A stretch of DNA of 64,000 nt from Photobacterium gaetbulicola Gung47 (GCA_000940995.1 CP005974.1:1860001-1924000), one strand, 5' to 3'; counted from the stretch's first letter, positions 46,606 to 56,728 are shown. The notes: generated from the letters alone by a model not told the origin. A program made the numbers and translations.

Positions 46606-47865
46606 ATGGCTGTTGAGCGCGGTAGAAGGTTACATCGGGGGATAGTGGGGTTGGCTTTTACAGGAATGGGGCTGGCGTACGCTGCCACGGCGGCAGCCTC
46701 TTCCGGCATTGCTGATCTTGCCGCCGCAGGAGGCGCAGACTCGACCGAGGTTTATGTTCTGAAATTGCTGGAAGAGCAGGCACGGGCAAACAATAACCAG
46801 GAGCTGTTGGACTTGTTTGCCGCGGTGACCACGAGCGAGGAGGCCGCCAGGTTGGCAGGAGAAATAACCCCCGATCGGAGTGGCGCCAGTATCTACAACG
46901 TGGCTACCGCGCAGAATGTTTTTGCGAATGCAGTGCGCAAGCGTACCTCCGATTATATCTTGGGTGACTCGGCCCGTACCTCACTGTGGGTAACCTATCT
47001 TGGAACGGACTCAACCTCGTTTGTCACCAGTGAAGGGACCAACCGTTTTGATGGCTATGACGCTGATTCATCAGGGATAGCCATAGGTTACGACCGGGTG
47101 ATGTCGGAAGACTCGATCCTCGGGGTCGCATTTAGTCAGCAGTCAATCAATAGCCAAAGCCGGCTCTATAACCAGCGGCTGGATATCGATACCTACCAGG
47201 CTGCACTCTATGGGACTTACCAGTGGCGTGATATGTATTTCTCAGCGCAGGGGCTGGCCGGCTGGAACAGTAATCGTTCCGAGCGTTCTATCGGTGACAG
47301 TCTGGTGGCTGATGGGCAGTCACAAGCGACCGCGCGATTCAACAGCCAGAGCTTTGCGTTGCTGCTTGACTGGCAGTTTCCGGTCTATGTCGGCGAGCTG
47401 ACTTTTCTGCCGTCCCTTTATGCCGACTACTCCTTGGTCAAGGTTGAAGATTACCAGGAAAATTATGTCCGCGAATACAACAAAGCCGGTGAGCTGACCA
47501 AGTCATCGGGTTCTCCTGCCGCGTTGGCCTACGACAAGCAAGAGTATGAAACCTTCAACCTAGGGATCGGACTGGAACTTGCCCACCGGCTTGATACCCG
47601 TGTCGGGGTGTTTGCGACCCAGCTAAAACTCAAGGCCCAGCAGGAGCTACTCGATCACAACCTGACCACCACAGCAAGGCTGGCCAGCGGTGGTGCCAGC
47701 TTCACTCTGCCGGTCAGTGAGGCCGATGACTTTTTCTACGAAACCCACCTCGATCTGGTTTGGGAAACCAACACCAGTTTTTCCTGGCATATCGGTGCCC
47801 AATACCTATGGAGTGATAGCCAGGAAACCACTATGTACTACGGCCGCGGCACGTACTCGTTTTAA
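46606..47865 (+). CDS. Autotransporter beta-barrel domain protein with short passenger
   Basis: 419 residues. N-terminal signal (GIVGLAFTGMGLAYAATAAASSG), about 90 residues of predicted helical passenger (ADSTEVYVLKLLEEQARANN...), then an autotransporter-type 12-strand barrel starting near SARTSLWVTYLGTDST and ending YYGRGTYSF with a terminal aromatic. The barrel fold is clear. The near-absence of a passenger suggests that it acts as an outer-membrane pore or scaffold rather than secreting an enzyme. It precedes the PL8 lyase genes by 6 bases, so it is probably first in the lyase operon. Confidence 0.75.
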   Translation: MAVERGRRLHRGIVGLAFTGMGLAYAATAAASSGIADLAAAGGADSTEVYVLKLLEEQARANNNQELLDLFAAVTTSEEAARLAGEITPDRSGASIYNVATAQNVFANAVRKRTSDYILGDSARTSLWVTYLGTDSTSFVTSEGTNRFDGYDADSSGIAIGYDRVMSEDSILGVAFSQQSINSQSRLYNQRLDIDTYQAALYGTYQWRDMYFSAQGLAGWNSNRSERSIGDSLVADGQSQATARFNSQSFALLLDWQFPVYVGELTFLPSLYADYSLVKVEDYQENYVREYNKAGELTKSSGSPAALAYDKQEYETFNLGIGLELAHRLDTRVGVFATQLKLKAQQELLDHNLTTTARLASGGASFTLPVSEADDFFYETHLDLVWETNTSFSWHIGAQYLWSDSQETTMYYGRGTYSF

Positions 47866-47871
47866 TCAGGG

Positions 47872-50800
47872 ATGGTATTAAGCAAGATGAAAAATAATGG
47901 CGTAAAAATGTTGGTATTGGCGGTGGCAATGGGGCTGCAAGGGCAGGCACTGGCAACGGAGCCTGTAGCGGTGGACAGTGAATCCTATCGCCAGCCGGGT
48001 GGCTTCATGTACTTCTTTGAGCATGGTATGCCCGATACGGTGACGGCATCGGACGGTAGCCTGGTAGCTATCGATAATGCGCTGCAAAAAGATGGTCAGC
48101 ACAGTCTGGCCTGGCAGTTTTCGCCGGGCAATACGCTGATGTTTACCCAGCCTATCGGTTACAAGCCGTTTGTGGCAAACAATACCGATCAGTCGCAAAG
48201 CACGTTTACGACTTGGATTTACAACGAATCACCGTTGGCAGGGACCTTGCGTTTTTCTTTTCTGGCCGAGGGACAGCGAGCTAGCTGGTTTGATATCAAT
48301 ATGGACTTTTCGGGATGGCGTCAGCTGTTGGTACCGTTCTCCGATATGCAGGGCCAGCCGAGCGAGTCGATGGATCAGATGGTCATCGAGACGATGCACG
48401 CGGGGGGATCAGGCAAGATCTACCTTGATCAGCTGATGACCAGCATTCCAGTTGACCCTCGCTGGCCGACCAGGGATGCCGTTGTGCCATACGTCAATAT
48501 GGCAGCGGATGTAGCGCCGAACCGCCATTGGCTGGCATTGTACCGCTATTCCCAATTCCTCCAGCTGCATACTAGTGGTCAGGAGGCGGATTCTGCAGGT
48601 GCTGATCCGGAGATTACGGGGATCGAAAAGACCTTGGATGGATTCATTGCGGCCGAGGACAAGGTACTGTCCCCAACGCAGCGACTTGCGCTCAAATCGC
48701 GTTACGACAGTTACCAGCTTGCTGAACACAATGGAGTAATAACCGGCCTGCCAATGGATAATAGCAACCGACTCAAAACGTTCATCGACAAGGGAGTCAA
48801 CAAGGGGCTGCTGAACCAAGAAGGGTTCGACACCGTGTTCGGCGTCAAGCTGCTCAGGGAATATGGCGAATATATGCTGGAGCTGGCGCAGGTGCTGCGA
48901 GGTGATTTGGCCGCTGATGAACGGCGTACTTTTGAAAAGATGTATCTGGATCTGACGCGATATGCGATTACGCAGGGCTATACCGCGGGCAGTGGATTGG
49001 GTACTGCCCACCACATGGGGTATACCCTCAGGGCCTTGTTCCAAGCCCATTACCTCAGCAGGGATCTCTTGGCGAGGGAAGGCCTGGCGCAGGAAGTCAG
49101 CGATATGATGGCATGGTATTCAGGCACAGGGCGTATCTACCGTCCGGTAGAAGAGATGACCAATTTCAATGTCGATATTATGAATACCCAGCTACGAGGT
49201 ATGCTATACAGCGTGCTGATGCAGCCGGATCAGCAGCAGCGCCGGGCCTGGCTGTCCCAGTTCAGTTTCTGGTTATCCCAGTCTATCAGCCACTCTGACG
49301 GGCTGGGTGGGGGATTCAAGGCTGACGGTTCGGTCTTCCACCATGCCCAGCATTATCCAGCCTATGCCAAAGGAGCCTTGAAAGGGCTCACGCCTGTGAT
49401 TGAAGCGCTGGCGGGTACGCCTTACGCCGTGTCGCCACAGGCGCACCAAACCGTCAAGCATGCTGTCGCGATGACAGAAATCTACAGTAATGACCAGTTG
49501 ACCCTGATGTCTGTTACCGGCCGTCACCCCGACGGAGAGCAATCTATCGAGCTGGTGCCGTTCCAGCACATGGCCATGGCCGGTTCGCCAGATGGCACTC
49601 AGGCTATTGATCCGGATATGGCGGCTGCCTATTTGCGGATGGCGGGCAAAGATGATGCGTTCGGCCGCTATCTGGTGCAGCAAGGAATGGAGTCTGGGGT
49701 CGCGCCGCAGGGCAACTGGGTCATGAACCTTGCCAGCATGACGATTCAGCGGCGTTCTGACTGGGTGGCGGCAGTGCGCGGCTTTAGCCGTTATCTGGTC
49801 AGCCACGAAAGCTATGCCAATGCCAACCGCTACGGCCGTTATATTAACTACGGCCAACTCGAGATCATGGGGCCTGAGGGCGAGGCCCGGGCATTTAGCC
49901 ATGATGGATGGAACTGGAACCGCTGGCCGGGAACCACTGCCGTACAGCTGCCTTATGAGGCACTCAATGCCAAGTTGCGTAACGTCGATACATTCAGCGG
50001 GCTGGAAGAGATGTTGCTCTCGGAACAGAGCTTCGCTGGCGGGGTGGGCAATGGGAAAAACGGTTTATATGCCATGGTGCTGCAAGGCCATCCTAAATAC
50101 GATGCCAGCTTCCAGGCCCACAAGTCGGTCTTTTTCTTCGATAACCGGATTGTCGCGCTCGGTAGCGGCATCACCACCGAACAGGCGGCTTATCCAACTC
50201 AGACGACCTTGTTTCAGCATGCCGTGTATGCCGATGGTGAGCAGGCAGTGGTCGAGGGCCGGCCAATGCCTGCTTCGGAGCAGACGGTAGCAGCCAAACT
50301 GGGGAGCTATCTCCAGTTACGCGATCCTGATGGTAATGCCTATTTTGTCGCGCCGGCACAAGATGTCAGGGTGTCACAGGGCGAGCAGGTGTCGGTACAC
50401 CAGAAAAATAGCTCGGCTACCCAAGGTACCTTTGCCACTGCGGTGCTCGACCACGGCCAAGCGCCGCGTGACGGGCGGTATGAGTATGCTGTCTTGGTAC
50501 AGCCGGAACAGGCTCAGTTGGACGCTTTTGCGCGCCAGCTGGCAAGCGCAGAGGATACCCCTTATCAGGTCGTCCAGCACGATGAGCGGGCTCATGTCGT
50601 GAGCGATAGTGCTTCAACGACAACTGGATATGCAGTATTTGCGGCTGATACCGAGTTCGCTCACGGGCTGGTTGCGCAAGTCGCGTCACCCGCCATGGTC
50701 ATGGCTGCAATCCGAGGTCAGCTGCTGCAGCTGTCACTCGTCAACCCGGATCTCAACCTCTACCAAGGGCGAGACGGCAGCCAGTATGACGGCGAAGGCA

Positions 50801-51009
50801 TTATGCAAGAGGTCAGTATCTACTCTCGCAAATGGAAAGATAACCCGTTCGCTGCGGTGGATAACCGGATGGTACTGCGTGGCCGGTGGCTGGCGGCTTC
50901 TGCGCTGTCCGCAGGGGTTACGCTGCACGATATGGCCAACGGCCATACGGAAATACGCTTTAGTACGGTTGGGGCAGAGCCTCTACAAGTCTTGTTGACC
51001 CAGCAATAA
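47872..51009 (+). CDS. PL8 chondroitinase, ABC II (exolyase) type
   Basis: 1045 residues, signal peptide MLVLAVAMGLQGQALATEP. The layout is that of chondroitin sulfate ABC lyases: an N-terminal beta-sandwich (YFFEHGMPDTV, STFTTWIYNESPLAG), an alpha/alpha toroid with TAHHMGYTLRALFQAHYLSRDLL, and C-terminal beta domains. The PL8 catalytic pair appears as HH-A-Q-HYPAY (H491, Y498), and NANRYGRYINYG follows further on. It resembles Proteus chondroitinase ABC II, which releases disaccharides from chain ends. It degrades chondroitin and dermatan sulfate by beta-elimination. An in-frame ATG at codon 6 is an alternative start. Next gene: an ABC I-type endolyase. Confidence 0.85.
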   Translation: MVLSKMKNNGVKMLVLAVAMGLQGQALATEPVAVDSESYRQPGGFMYFFEHGMPDTVTASDGSLVAIDNALQKDGQHSLAWQFSPGNTLMFTQPIGYKPFVANNTDQSQSTFTTWIYNESPLAGTLRFSFLAEGQRASWFDINMDFSGWRQLLVPFSDMQGQPSESMDQMVIETMHAGGSGKIYLDQLMTSIPVDPRWPTRDAVVPYVNMAADVAPNRHWLALYRYSQFLQLHTSGQEADSAGADPEITGIEKTLDGFIAAEDKVLSPTQRLALKSRYDSYQLAEHNGVITGLPMDNSNRLKTFIDKGVNKGLLNQEGFDTVFGVKLLREYGEYMLELAQVLRGDLAADERRTFEKMYLDLTRYAITQGYTAGSGLGTAHHMGYTLRALFQAHYLSRDLLAREGLAQEVSDMMAWYSGTGRIYRPVEEMTNFNVDIMNTQLRGMLYSVLMQPDQQQRRAWLSQFSFWLSQSISHSDGLGGGFKADGSVFHHAQHYPAYAKGALKGLTPVIEALAGTPYAVSPQAHQTVKHAVAMTEIYSNDQLTLMSVTGRHPDGEQSIELVPFQHMAMAGSPDGTQAIDPDMAAAYLRMAGKDDAFGRYLVQQGMESGVAPQGNWVMNLASMTIQRRSDWVAAVRGFSRYLVSHESYANANRYGRYINYGQLEIMGPEGEARAFSHDGWNWNRWPGTTAVQLPYEALNAKLRNVDTFSGLEEMLLSEQSFAGGVGNGKNGLYAMVLQGHPKYDASFQAHKSVFFFDNRIVALGSGITTEQAAYPTQTTLFQHAVYADGEQAVVEGRPMPASEQTVAAKLGSYLQLRDPDGNAYFVAPAQDVRVSQGEQVSVHQKNSSATQGTFATAVLDHGQAPRDGRYEYAVLVQPEQAQLDAFARQLASAEDTPYQVVQHDERAHVVSDSASTTTGYAVFAADTEFAHGLVAQVASPAMVMAAIRGQLLQLSLVNPDLNLYQGRDGSQYDGEGIMQEVSIYSRKWKDNPFAAVDNRMVLRGRWLAASALSAGVTLHDMANGHTEIRFSTVGAEPLQVLLTQQ

Positions 51010-51080
51010 GGATACGTGGCGCGCAAGTGGCTGCTTGCGCACACGACAGGCAACTTGCCTGTAATGATTAAGGATTAGGC

Positions 51081-54000
51081 ATGAACAGATTAAGTCATAT
51101 ATCGGTATTGGCCGCCGCGGTTTCACTGGTGTTGTCCGGCAATGTATATGCCGGCGGCCAGATAGAGGCTGCAGGCAATATCACCCCGGCCAGTGTTGTT
51201 GAACAAACCGACCCACAGGATCCGATGCAAGCACAGATCATCTCATTCGAAGGGAAGGCGGTACCTGACTATGTCAAGGTAGCTGATGGCAGTACCGTTG
51301 CGGTCACGGATCGCCGGGCGGTAAACGGGGAGCAGTCACTGGTATGGCAGTGGCAGCCGGATGCGCCGCTAACACTCGATACTGAGTTTCGCTACTACAC
51401 ACCTAAGGAAGCCTACCAAGCATACGGGCGTCAGTCTTCGACGGTTTTCTCGGTATGGATTTATAATGAAAAGCCCAGTGAGGGTGAGCTTGAGTTCCAG
51501 TTTGGCTCGGCAGCAAATAGCCGTTTTACCATGAAGTTGGACTTTACCGGTTGGCGCTCGCCAGGCTTGGCTTTTCATCGAGATATGCAGGGGATGCCAG
51601 CCTCGACTCTTAAGGGGCTGACCATTACCCCGAAAGGCATGACGGAAGGGGGCGAGCTGTATATTGATCGTGTGATGGTCAGTATTGATGATATTCGCTA
51701 CCAATGGTCTGATGATGTGGTAACCACCAGGATCACCGTGCCCGAGGTCGACTATGGCCTGCCTGAAATCCTGCCGGATGTAACGGCCGAGGAACTGGCT
51801 GCGGTAGGTACCATCAAGCAAGAGTTGCTTGACTATTATGTCGGTGACATGAAGGCGAGCAAGAAAGCACTGGATGCTATCCGCAAAGAATACCGTACAT
51901 ATGGCTTGAGCAAGGAAAATGGTATCATCAACGGCGTGCATATCGTAACCAAGAAGCAGCTGACGATTTATCAGAAAGCCCATTTGAGTCCGGACGACAA
52001 AGCACGGGTGAAGGCCTATGTCGATTTGCGCAAGTTCTCGGAGCTGATGGAAAAGATTGCCCGGGTATGGCATGTCACCGATGATCCTGTCGTGCGTGCT
52101 GAAATGCGTGACAAATATATCCTGATGTCTGAGCACCTGCTTGATCAGGGCTTCCAGCATGGCAGCTCGCTGGTGGCGACCCACCACTGGGGCTACGGCA
52201 CCCGGAGCTGGTACTCGTCGGTGCTATTGATGGAGCAGTCTCTGAAAGATGCCGGTTTATTAGAGCCAATTCATTCGGCACTGCTCTGGTACTCGCGGGA
52301 ATTCAAAGAGCGCGGTTTTGATATGGAAGTCGGGCCAAAAAGCTCGGACATGGATTACTACAATACTCTGGCCCGTGCCCATATGATCATGCTGCTGCTC
52401 GAGCCTGACGAGCAGCAGCGAGTTGCCCTGATGCATAAGTTCGGCAAGTTTATCTCCGGCAATATGGCGCAGACACCGGCTGGCTACGCTGACGGCTTCC
52501 GCCCAGATGGCACGGCATTTCGCCACAAGGGCAACTACCCGGGGTATTCGTTTGCTGCCTTTAACTCGGCAGCCCATGTTGCGTACCTGCTAAGAGGAAC
52601 CCCTTACGAGTTGTCCGAGCCAGCCAGGCAGTACCTGAAGAAGGTGATGCTGGCGGCAAGGGTGTACAGTAACCCGAACCCCGGGGTCGGCACCAATGGC
52701 CGCCGTCCGTTCTTCGGTATTTCGCTCAACAAGATTGCAGACGGTTACCGTTGGCTGGCGCTGGCAGGGACCGAGCAAGGAACAGCCGATACCGATCTGG
52801 CGCAGGCGTACTTACGGATCAGCGGCGATGATCCACAGCGGTTTGCTGGGGAGTTCGGCCAACTGGTGATGCCAGAAGCCCATCCCCAAGGCGCATATAG
52901 CTTCAATTACGCCGCGATGGGGATCCACCGTTACGATGACAAGATGGTAACGATGAAGGGCTGGAACCGGTATGTATGGTCGTCGGAAATCTACAACAAT
53001 GCCAACCGGTATGGCCGTTACCAGAGCCACGGCAGTGTGCAGATCCAGAAGTGGGGTGATGAAAAAGAGTACGGCTTTAGCCAAGAGGGCTGGGATTGGA
53101 ACCGGATGCCGGGGGCGACGACGATCCATTTGCCTTGGGAGCTGTTGGATGCTCCGCGCAAACATACCACCATGCTAACCAACAATGTTCGCTTCAATGG
53201 TTCGACCGAATTGGAAGGGCGCTACGGTGCTTTTGGCTTTACCCTCGAAAACCCTGATCGCTGGCCGGCGTTTATTGATCCGTCATTCAGGGCCAAGAAG
53301 TCGGTGTTTAGCTTCGATAACCGGCTGGTCTTGGTGGGGAGTAACATTGCCAATAGCCGCAGTGAGTATTCAACTGAGACCACCTTGTTTCAATACGGCC
53401 TGACAGACAAAACCCAGTCGCTGATCATCAATGGCGAGGCGGTGACGGCGTTTCCGTTTAGCACCGAACTCGAGCCCGGTGACTGGCTGATAGATGGTAT
53501 GGGGAACGGTTATTACGTGGCTAAAGGTGGCAGCATTGAGGTTAGGCGCCAACATCAGGAGTCACGCGATAACATCACCAAGGAACCGACCTTCGGCAAT
53601 ATGGTGTCGGCGTGGATCAACCACGGTAATGCCCCGTCCGGAGCAGAATACGAGTACATGATCATGCTTGATGCAACGCCGGAAAAAATGCAGGCGTTGG
53701 CCGCATCAATGGTATCGGCAGAGGAGAAGCCCTATCAGGTGCTGCGTAAAGACGGAACGGCCCACATTGTTCATGATAGGCAAAGTGGCGTAACGGGCTA
53801 CACGGCTTACCAGTTTGTGAGAACCTCTGACAAATGGATCAGGGCGATCAGTACCTCCTCCGTGGTCATGGCCAAAGAGCAGGACGGAATATTGAGCCTG
53901 AGTGTTGCCAACCCTGATTTGAACATGGAGAAAAACACCCTGAGCCGAGAAGTCCCGGTAGCCATTACCTTGAAAGGGCGTTGGCGCCCAGCGGAGGCTG

Positions 54001-54098
54001 ATGAGCGGATTGCCGTGAAGCACAAGGGGAGCAAGACAGTGGTGACTTTCCGTTGCAAGGATGGCCTACCGATCCAAACACGGTTGCAAAAGATATAA
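51081..54098 (+). CDS. PL8 chondroitinase, ABC I (endolyase) type
   Basis: 1005 residues (Proteus vulgaris ABC lyase I 1021). Signal peptide ending NVYAGG. Strong resemblance throughout: FSVWIYNEKPSEGELEF, LLDQGFQHGSSLVATHHWGYG, DGTAFRHKGNYPGYSF (catalytic H482 and Y489, corresponding to H501 and Y508) and SEIYNNANRYGRYQSHG (E636, corresponding to E653), then GRRPF (the Arg region around 560 in Proteus). Endolytic cleavage of chondroitin, chondroitin sulfates and dermatan sulfate in periplasm or at the cell surface. 71 bases behind the exolyase, AAGGATTAGG upstream of the ATG, terminator at 54128-54150. Confidence 0.9.
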   Translation: MNRLSHISVLAAAVSLVLSGNVYAGGQIEAAGNITPASVVEQTDPQDPMQAQIISFEGKAVPDYVKVADGSTVAVTDRRAVNGEQSLVWQWQPDAPLTLDTEFRYYTPKEAYQAYGRQSSTVFSVWIYNEKPSEGELEFQFGSAANSRFTMKLDFTGWRSPGLAFHRDMQGMPASTLKGLTITPKGMTEGGELYIDRVMVSIDDIRYQWSDDVVTTRITVPEVDYGLPEILPDVTAEELAAVGTIKQELLDYYVGDMKASKKALDAIRKEYRTYGLSKENGIINGVHIVTKKQLTIYQKAHLSPDDKARVKAYVDLRKFSELMEKIARVWHVTDDPVVRAEMRDKYILMSEHLLDQGFQHGSSLVATHHWGYGTRSWYSSVLLMEQSLKDAGLLEPIHSALLWYSREFKERGFDMEVGPKSSDMDYYNTLARAHMIMLLLEPDEQQRVALMHKFGKFISGNMAQTPAGYADGFRPDGTAFRHKGNYPGYSFAAFNSAAHVAYLLRGTPYELSEPARQYLKKVMLAARVYSNPNPGVGTNGRRPFFGISLNKIADGYRWLALAGTEQGTADTDLAQAYLRISGDDPQRFAGEFGQLVMPEAHPQGAYSFNYAAMGIHRYDDKMVTMKGWNRYVWSSEIYNNANRYGRYQSHGSVQIQKWGDEKEYGFSQEGWDWNRMPGATTIHLPWELLDAPRKHTTMLTNNVRFNGSTELEGRYGAFGFTLENPDRWPAFIDPSFRAKKSVFSFDNRLVLVGSNIANSRSEYSTETTLFQYGLTDKTQSLIINGEAVTAFPFSTELEPGDWLIDGMGNGYYVAKGGSIEVRRQHQESRDNITKEPTFGNMVSAWINHGNAPSGAEYEYMIMLDATPEKMQALAASMVSAEEKPYQVLRKDGTAHIVHDRQSGVTGYTAYQFVRTSDKWIRAISTSSVVMAKEQDGILSLSVANPDLNMEKNTLSREVPVAITLKGRWRPAEADERIAVKHKGSKTVVTFRCKDGLPIQTRLQKI

Positions 54099-54127
54099 GC
54101 CAATTTGTATTTCGAAACGTAATGAAA

Positions 54128-54150
54128 GCGCCTAGCGATAGGCGCTTTTT
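54128..54150 (+). terminator. Terminator after the lyase operon
   Basis: GCGCCTA, GCGA, TAGGCGC, then TTTTTT: a tight GC-rich stem directly followed by six T, 29 bases behind the endolyase stop. Confidence 0.92.
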
Positions 54151-54164
54151 TCGTTTTTGATTGT

Positions 54165-54270
54165 CTTTTGTTTTCTTTCGCTTTTATGATCACAAAAGCG
54201 TTATCGAAAGATAAACTTTGCTTTTGATTGAGTATATAGTTATGCGAAAGCTATCGAAGATAGTTGAAAG
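54165..54270. promoter_or_regulatory. Control region 2: AgaR-like operator repeats upstream of the large lipoprotein gene
   Basis: CTTTTG (54165) and CTTTCG (54175) are 10 bp apart. CGCTTTT/AAAAGCG (54179-54200) form an inverted repeat around TGATCAC (54187-54193). CGAAAG (54205), then CGAAAG (54245), CGAAGA (54255) and TGAAAG (54265) again have a 10-bp period. The last block is about 100 bases before the lipoprotein ATG. Confidence 0.6.
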
Positions 54271-54366
54271 GTTGCGTTTGACTATAACGAAATATTAGCC
54301 CAGCTCGCCATTTATCGGAATCGGCGTAAACGGACTATTCATTTCCAAATCAGAAAAGAGAAGGTT

Positions 54367-56628
54367 ATGAAAGTAAGACACTCTACCTTGGCCCTGGCTA
54401 TTGCCACCTTGCTGGCAGGCTGTGGAGCTGAAGATAACAAGGATATCTCAGGTAAGCAGGACAATGTGTACCCGCCGACGGTAAGGGGCGAAGTAACCAT
54501 ACCGGCGTTGCATGTCGGAGCTGGTGTAAAAGGTATTTACCAGTATTTCGATCCCAATCCGGCTGCCCGTCCGGAAGGTGCCAGTCAATACCGTTGGTTG
54601 TTGGCCGATGATACTGAAATTGGCATCGCCCAGGAGCTGTATTTGGTTGAACAGCATTTGGGTGAGCAAGTCCGCTTTTGTGTGACACCGGTCGCCGAAG
54701 GGACGGCCAATACTATCGGTGCTCAGTCGTGCAGTGAGCCGAAGCAAGTACAGCCGCCGTTGGGCACCCCGCCGCAGGCCAATGACGTGATCATTGGCGA
54801 TATGGCCCCTATGGTGGGTGACGTCATTGAAGGGGAGTATCAGTACTATCATCCCGAGGGGGTTGCCGAAGGTGATTCTGTCTTGTCATGGCTGGCTGAC
54901 GGCGAAGCGATAGACGGCGCTGATGATAGTCGCCTAACCTTGCTGGCGCATCAAACCGAGGGCAAACAGTTGGCATTTTGTGTCGAGCCTAAAACGCAGC
55001 AGGATTTTCCGGTCGCGGGTGAGATTGTCTGCTCTGAGCTGACTGCGCCGGTGGCGGTCAAGCCTGGCTCGGCACCGGAAGTGGAAGCAGGCAGCGTCGC
55101 GGTTGACGGACAGCCCTTTGTCGGGGCGAGTTTGACTGGGAAATACACCTATTTTGATGCAGATGGTGACCTTGAGGGTACCAGTCAGTATCGCTGGCTA
55201 CGCGATAACAATGCGATTGAAGGTGCGACGGAAACGGCTTATTCGGTCGCCAATGCTGATGACGGTTATTATCTATCTTTTTGCGTTACCCCAGTTTCTG
55301 AAACAGGATCACCGACGGTAGGAGAGGAAGTTTGCCAGCAAATGGATGAAGCCATTTCTGTCAAGGTAGAAACCCCGCCGCAGGCAAGCAGTGTCGAGGC
55401 GGTTGTGCTGTCAGGTGGTTTACCCGAGGTCGGCGAAACGCTGGTGGGGCAATACCTGTACGAGCAAGCTGAAGGTGCAGAAGAAGGTCAATCGACCGCC
55501 CAGTGGAAAGTCGATGGTGTAGTTTCCGAGGTGAGCTGTGATGTCGCACAAAGCTGCCAGTATACTTTGTCGGGTGATGATCTCGGAAAAACGATTGAAT
55601 ACTGTGTAACACCGGTAACTTACCTTGGTACCCCAGCCGATCAGGCCTATTGTTCCCAGGCCGTTGAGCCAATGGGGATCACATTGACCGGTGCCCTCGA
55701 GTACGACCAAAAGCTGACGGCGGTGGTGTACGGTTACGATGGCAATGCCAATACTGATGGTCGCTGGCTGGTAGACACCAGTAATCAAAATGGCCCGGCG
55801 GGCGATAGCAACCCGACCGAACAAGCAACGGGCAATGAATACATTATCGGTGTGCGGGCACAAGGCAATGACAGCAACGGCAACGGTGTTGTTGATGACT
55901 ACGACTGGGCGGCACAGGGCCATACCGTGGATGCCCGAAACTTTATCGGCAAAGGGGTGCAATATTGTTTGAATACCCAGTCCTATGGCACTAAATGTGT
56001 GTCAGCGGCAGATTTTGACAGTGTTTCCGGCGGTTTGCTGACCGATGCGAGCAATGCAGCGTTGCGCGTCATTGAGCCAATCAGAATTGTTGACTTCAAC
56101 GGCTACAAATACCATCGTCCATTGACCCAGGCAGAAACTGTTCACAAAGGTGAGCTAGGAGCCGGATTGCCGCAGGCGAGCGAGATTTTGGCTGCCAATG
56201 GTATTGACTGGGCGTTGTTTGCTCAGATCACCAATGGCGAAAAGCCAGCATTGAACTCGTGCCGCAACCTCTACCAGGACGGTGGCGATTGGCACCTGCC
56301 GATCAGCCAGTTCACGGCGGGCAAGTATGTCCCCAACTATTACGAAGCCGATGGCAACCAACCGCCGGCAAGCAGCGCTAACTCGATGATCAAGCTGACC
56401 AAAGAGTTGATTTCCAATGTTGATCTGGAGGTTGAGCTATCACCGGTATACGGCTGGCCGCTGGGGACGGCGTTAAAACTGCCTTATGGTAGCGCCAGTC
56501 GCTTGGCGGCTGATCAGGCAACACAGAACTACAACGTGGTGCGTTTTTACCAGAATGGCGGTACGGCTAATAACTATACCGAGGAGCAAGCACCATTGAT
56601 CACTTGCGTATCGTTAACGGCTAACTAA
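54367..56628 (+). CDS. Large lipoprotein with Cys-containing Ig-like repeats; possible surface glycan-binding protein
   Basis: 753 residues. Lipobox LLAGC (Cys19), so lipid-anchored. Four repeats of about 90-100 residues (starting near 37, 135, 237 and 335) share VG..L.G.Y.Y....EG.S.YRWL and a late FCVTPV...C segment, with paired Cys suggesting a disulfide in each. A fifth, divergent unit holds DSNGNGVVDDYDW, like a calcium-binding dockerin/thrombospondin type 3 loop. The C-terminal 170 residues (FNGYKYHRPLTQAE...) match nothing I know. Its promoter has the locus-specific repeats, so it is expected to be induced with the chondroitinases. A role in holding the glycan at the surface is inferred. 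Confidence 0.75.
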   Translation: MKVRHSTLALAIATLLAGCGAEDNKDISGKQDNVYPPTVRGEVTIPALHVGAGVKGIYQYFDPNPAARPEGASQYRWLLADDTEIGIAQELYLVEQHLGEQVRFCVTPVAEGTANTIGAQSCSEPKQVQPPLGTPPQANDVIIGDMAPMVGDVIEGEYQYYHPEGVAEGDSVLSWLADGEAIDGADDSRLTLLAHQTEGKQLAFCVEPKTQQDFPVAGEIVCSELTAPVAVKPGSAPEVEAGSVAVDGQPFVGASLTGKYTYFDADGDLEGTSQYRWLRDNNAIEGATETAYSVANADDGYYLSFCVTPVSETGSPTVGEEVCQQMDEAISVKVETPPQASSVEAVVLSGGLPEVGETLVGQYLYEQAEGAEEGQSTAQWKVDGVVSEVSCDVAQSCQYTLSGDDLGKTIEYCVTPVTYLGTPADQAYCSQAVEPMGITLTGALEYDQKLTAVVYGYDGNANTDGRWLVDTSNQNGPAGDSNPTEQATGNEYIIGVRAQGNDSNGNGVVDDYDWAAQGHTVDARNFIGKGVQYCLNTQSYGTKCVSAADFDSVSGGLLTDASNAALRVIEPIRIVDFNGYKYHRPLTQAETVHKGELGAGLPQASEILAANGIDWALFAQITNGEKPALNSCRNLYQDGGDWHLPISQFTAGKYVPNYYEADGNQPPASSANSMIKLTKELISNVDLEVELSPVYGWPLGTALKLPYGSASRLAADQATQNYNVVRFYQNGGTANNYTEEQAPLITCVSLTAN

Positions 56629-56655
56629 GCCCCATATTCTTACATACTGCAACCT

Positions 56656-56728
56656 GCCCTTGATATTGCGGCCGGAAAGTTACCTTGAGAGTTCAAGTGA
56701 GCATCCGGGCGAAATATCGAGGGCTTTT
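56656..56728 (+). terminator. Terminator after the large lipoprotein gene
   Basis: GCCCTTGATATT (56656-56667) pairs with AATATCGAGGGC (56713-56724) with one G-U pair, followed by TTTT. The loop holds a smaller GC-rich hairpin (GGCCGG... CCGG). Confidence 0.6.

Noticed and set aside
46606..47865. Classical autotransporter carrying an exported enzyme
   Set aside because: Only about 90 residues separate the signal peptide from the barrel, too little for a catalytic passenger. Listed as a barrel protein instead.
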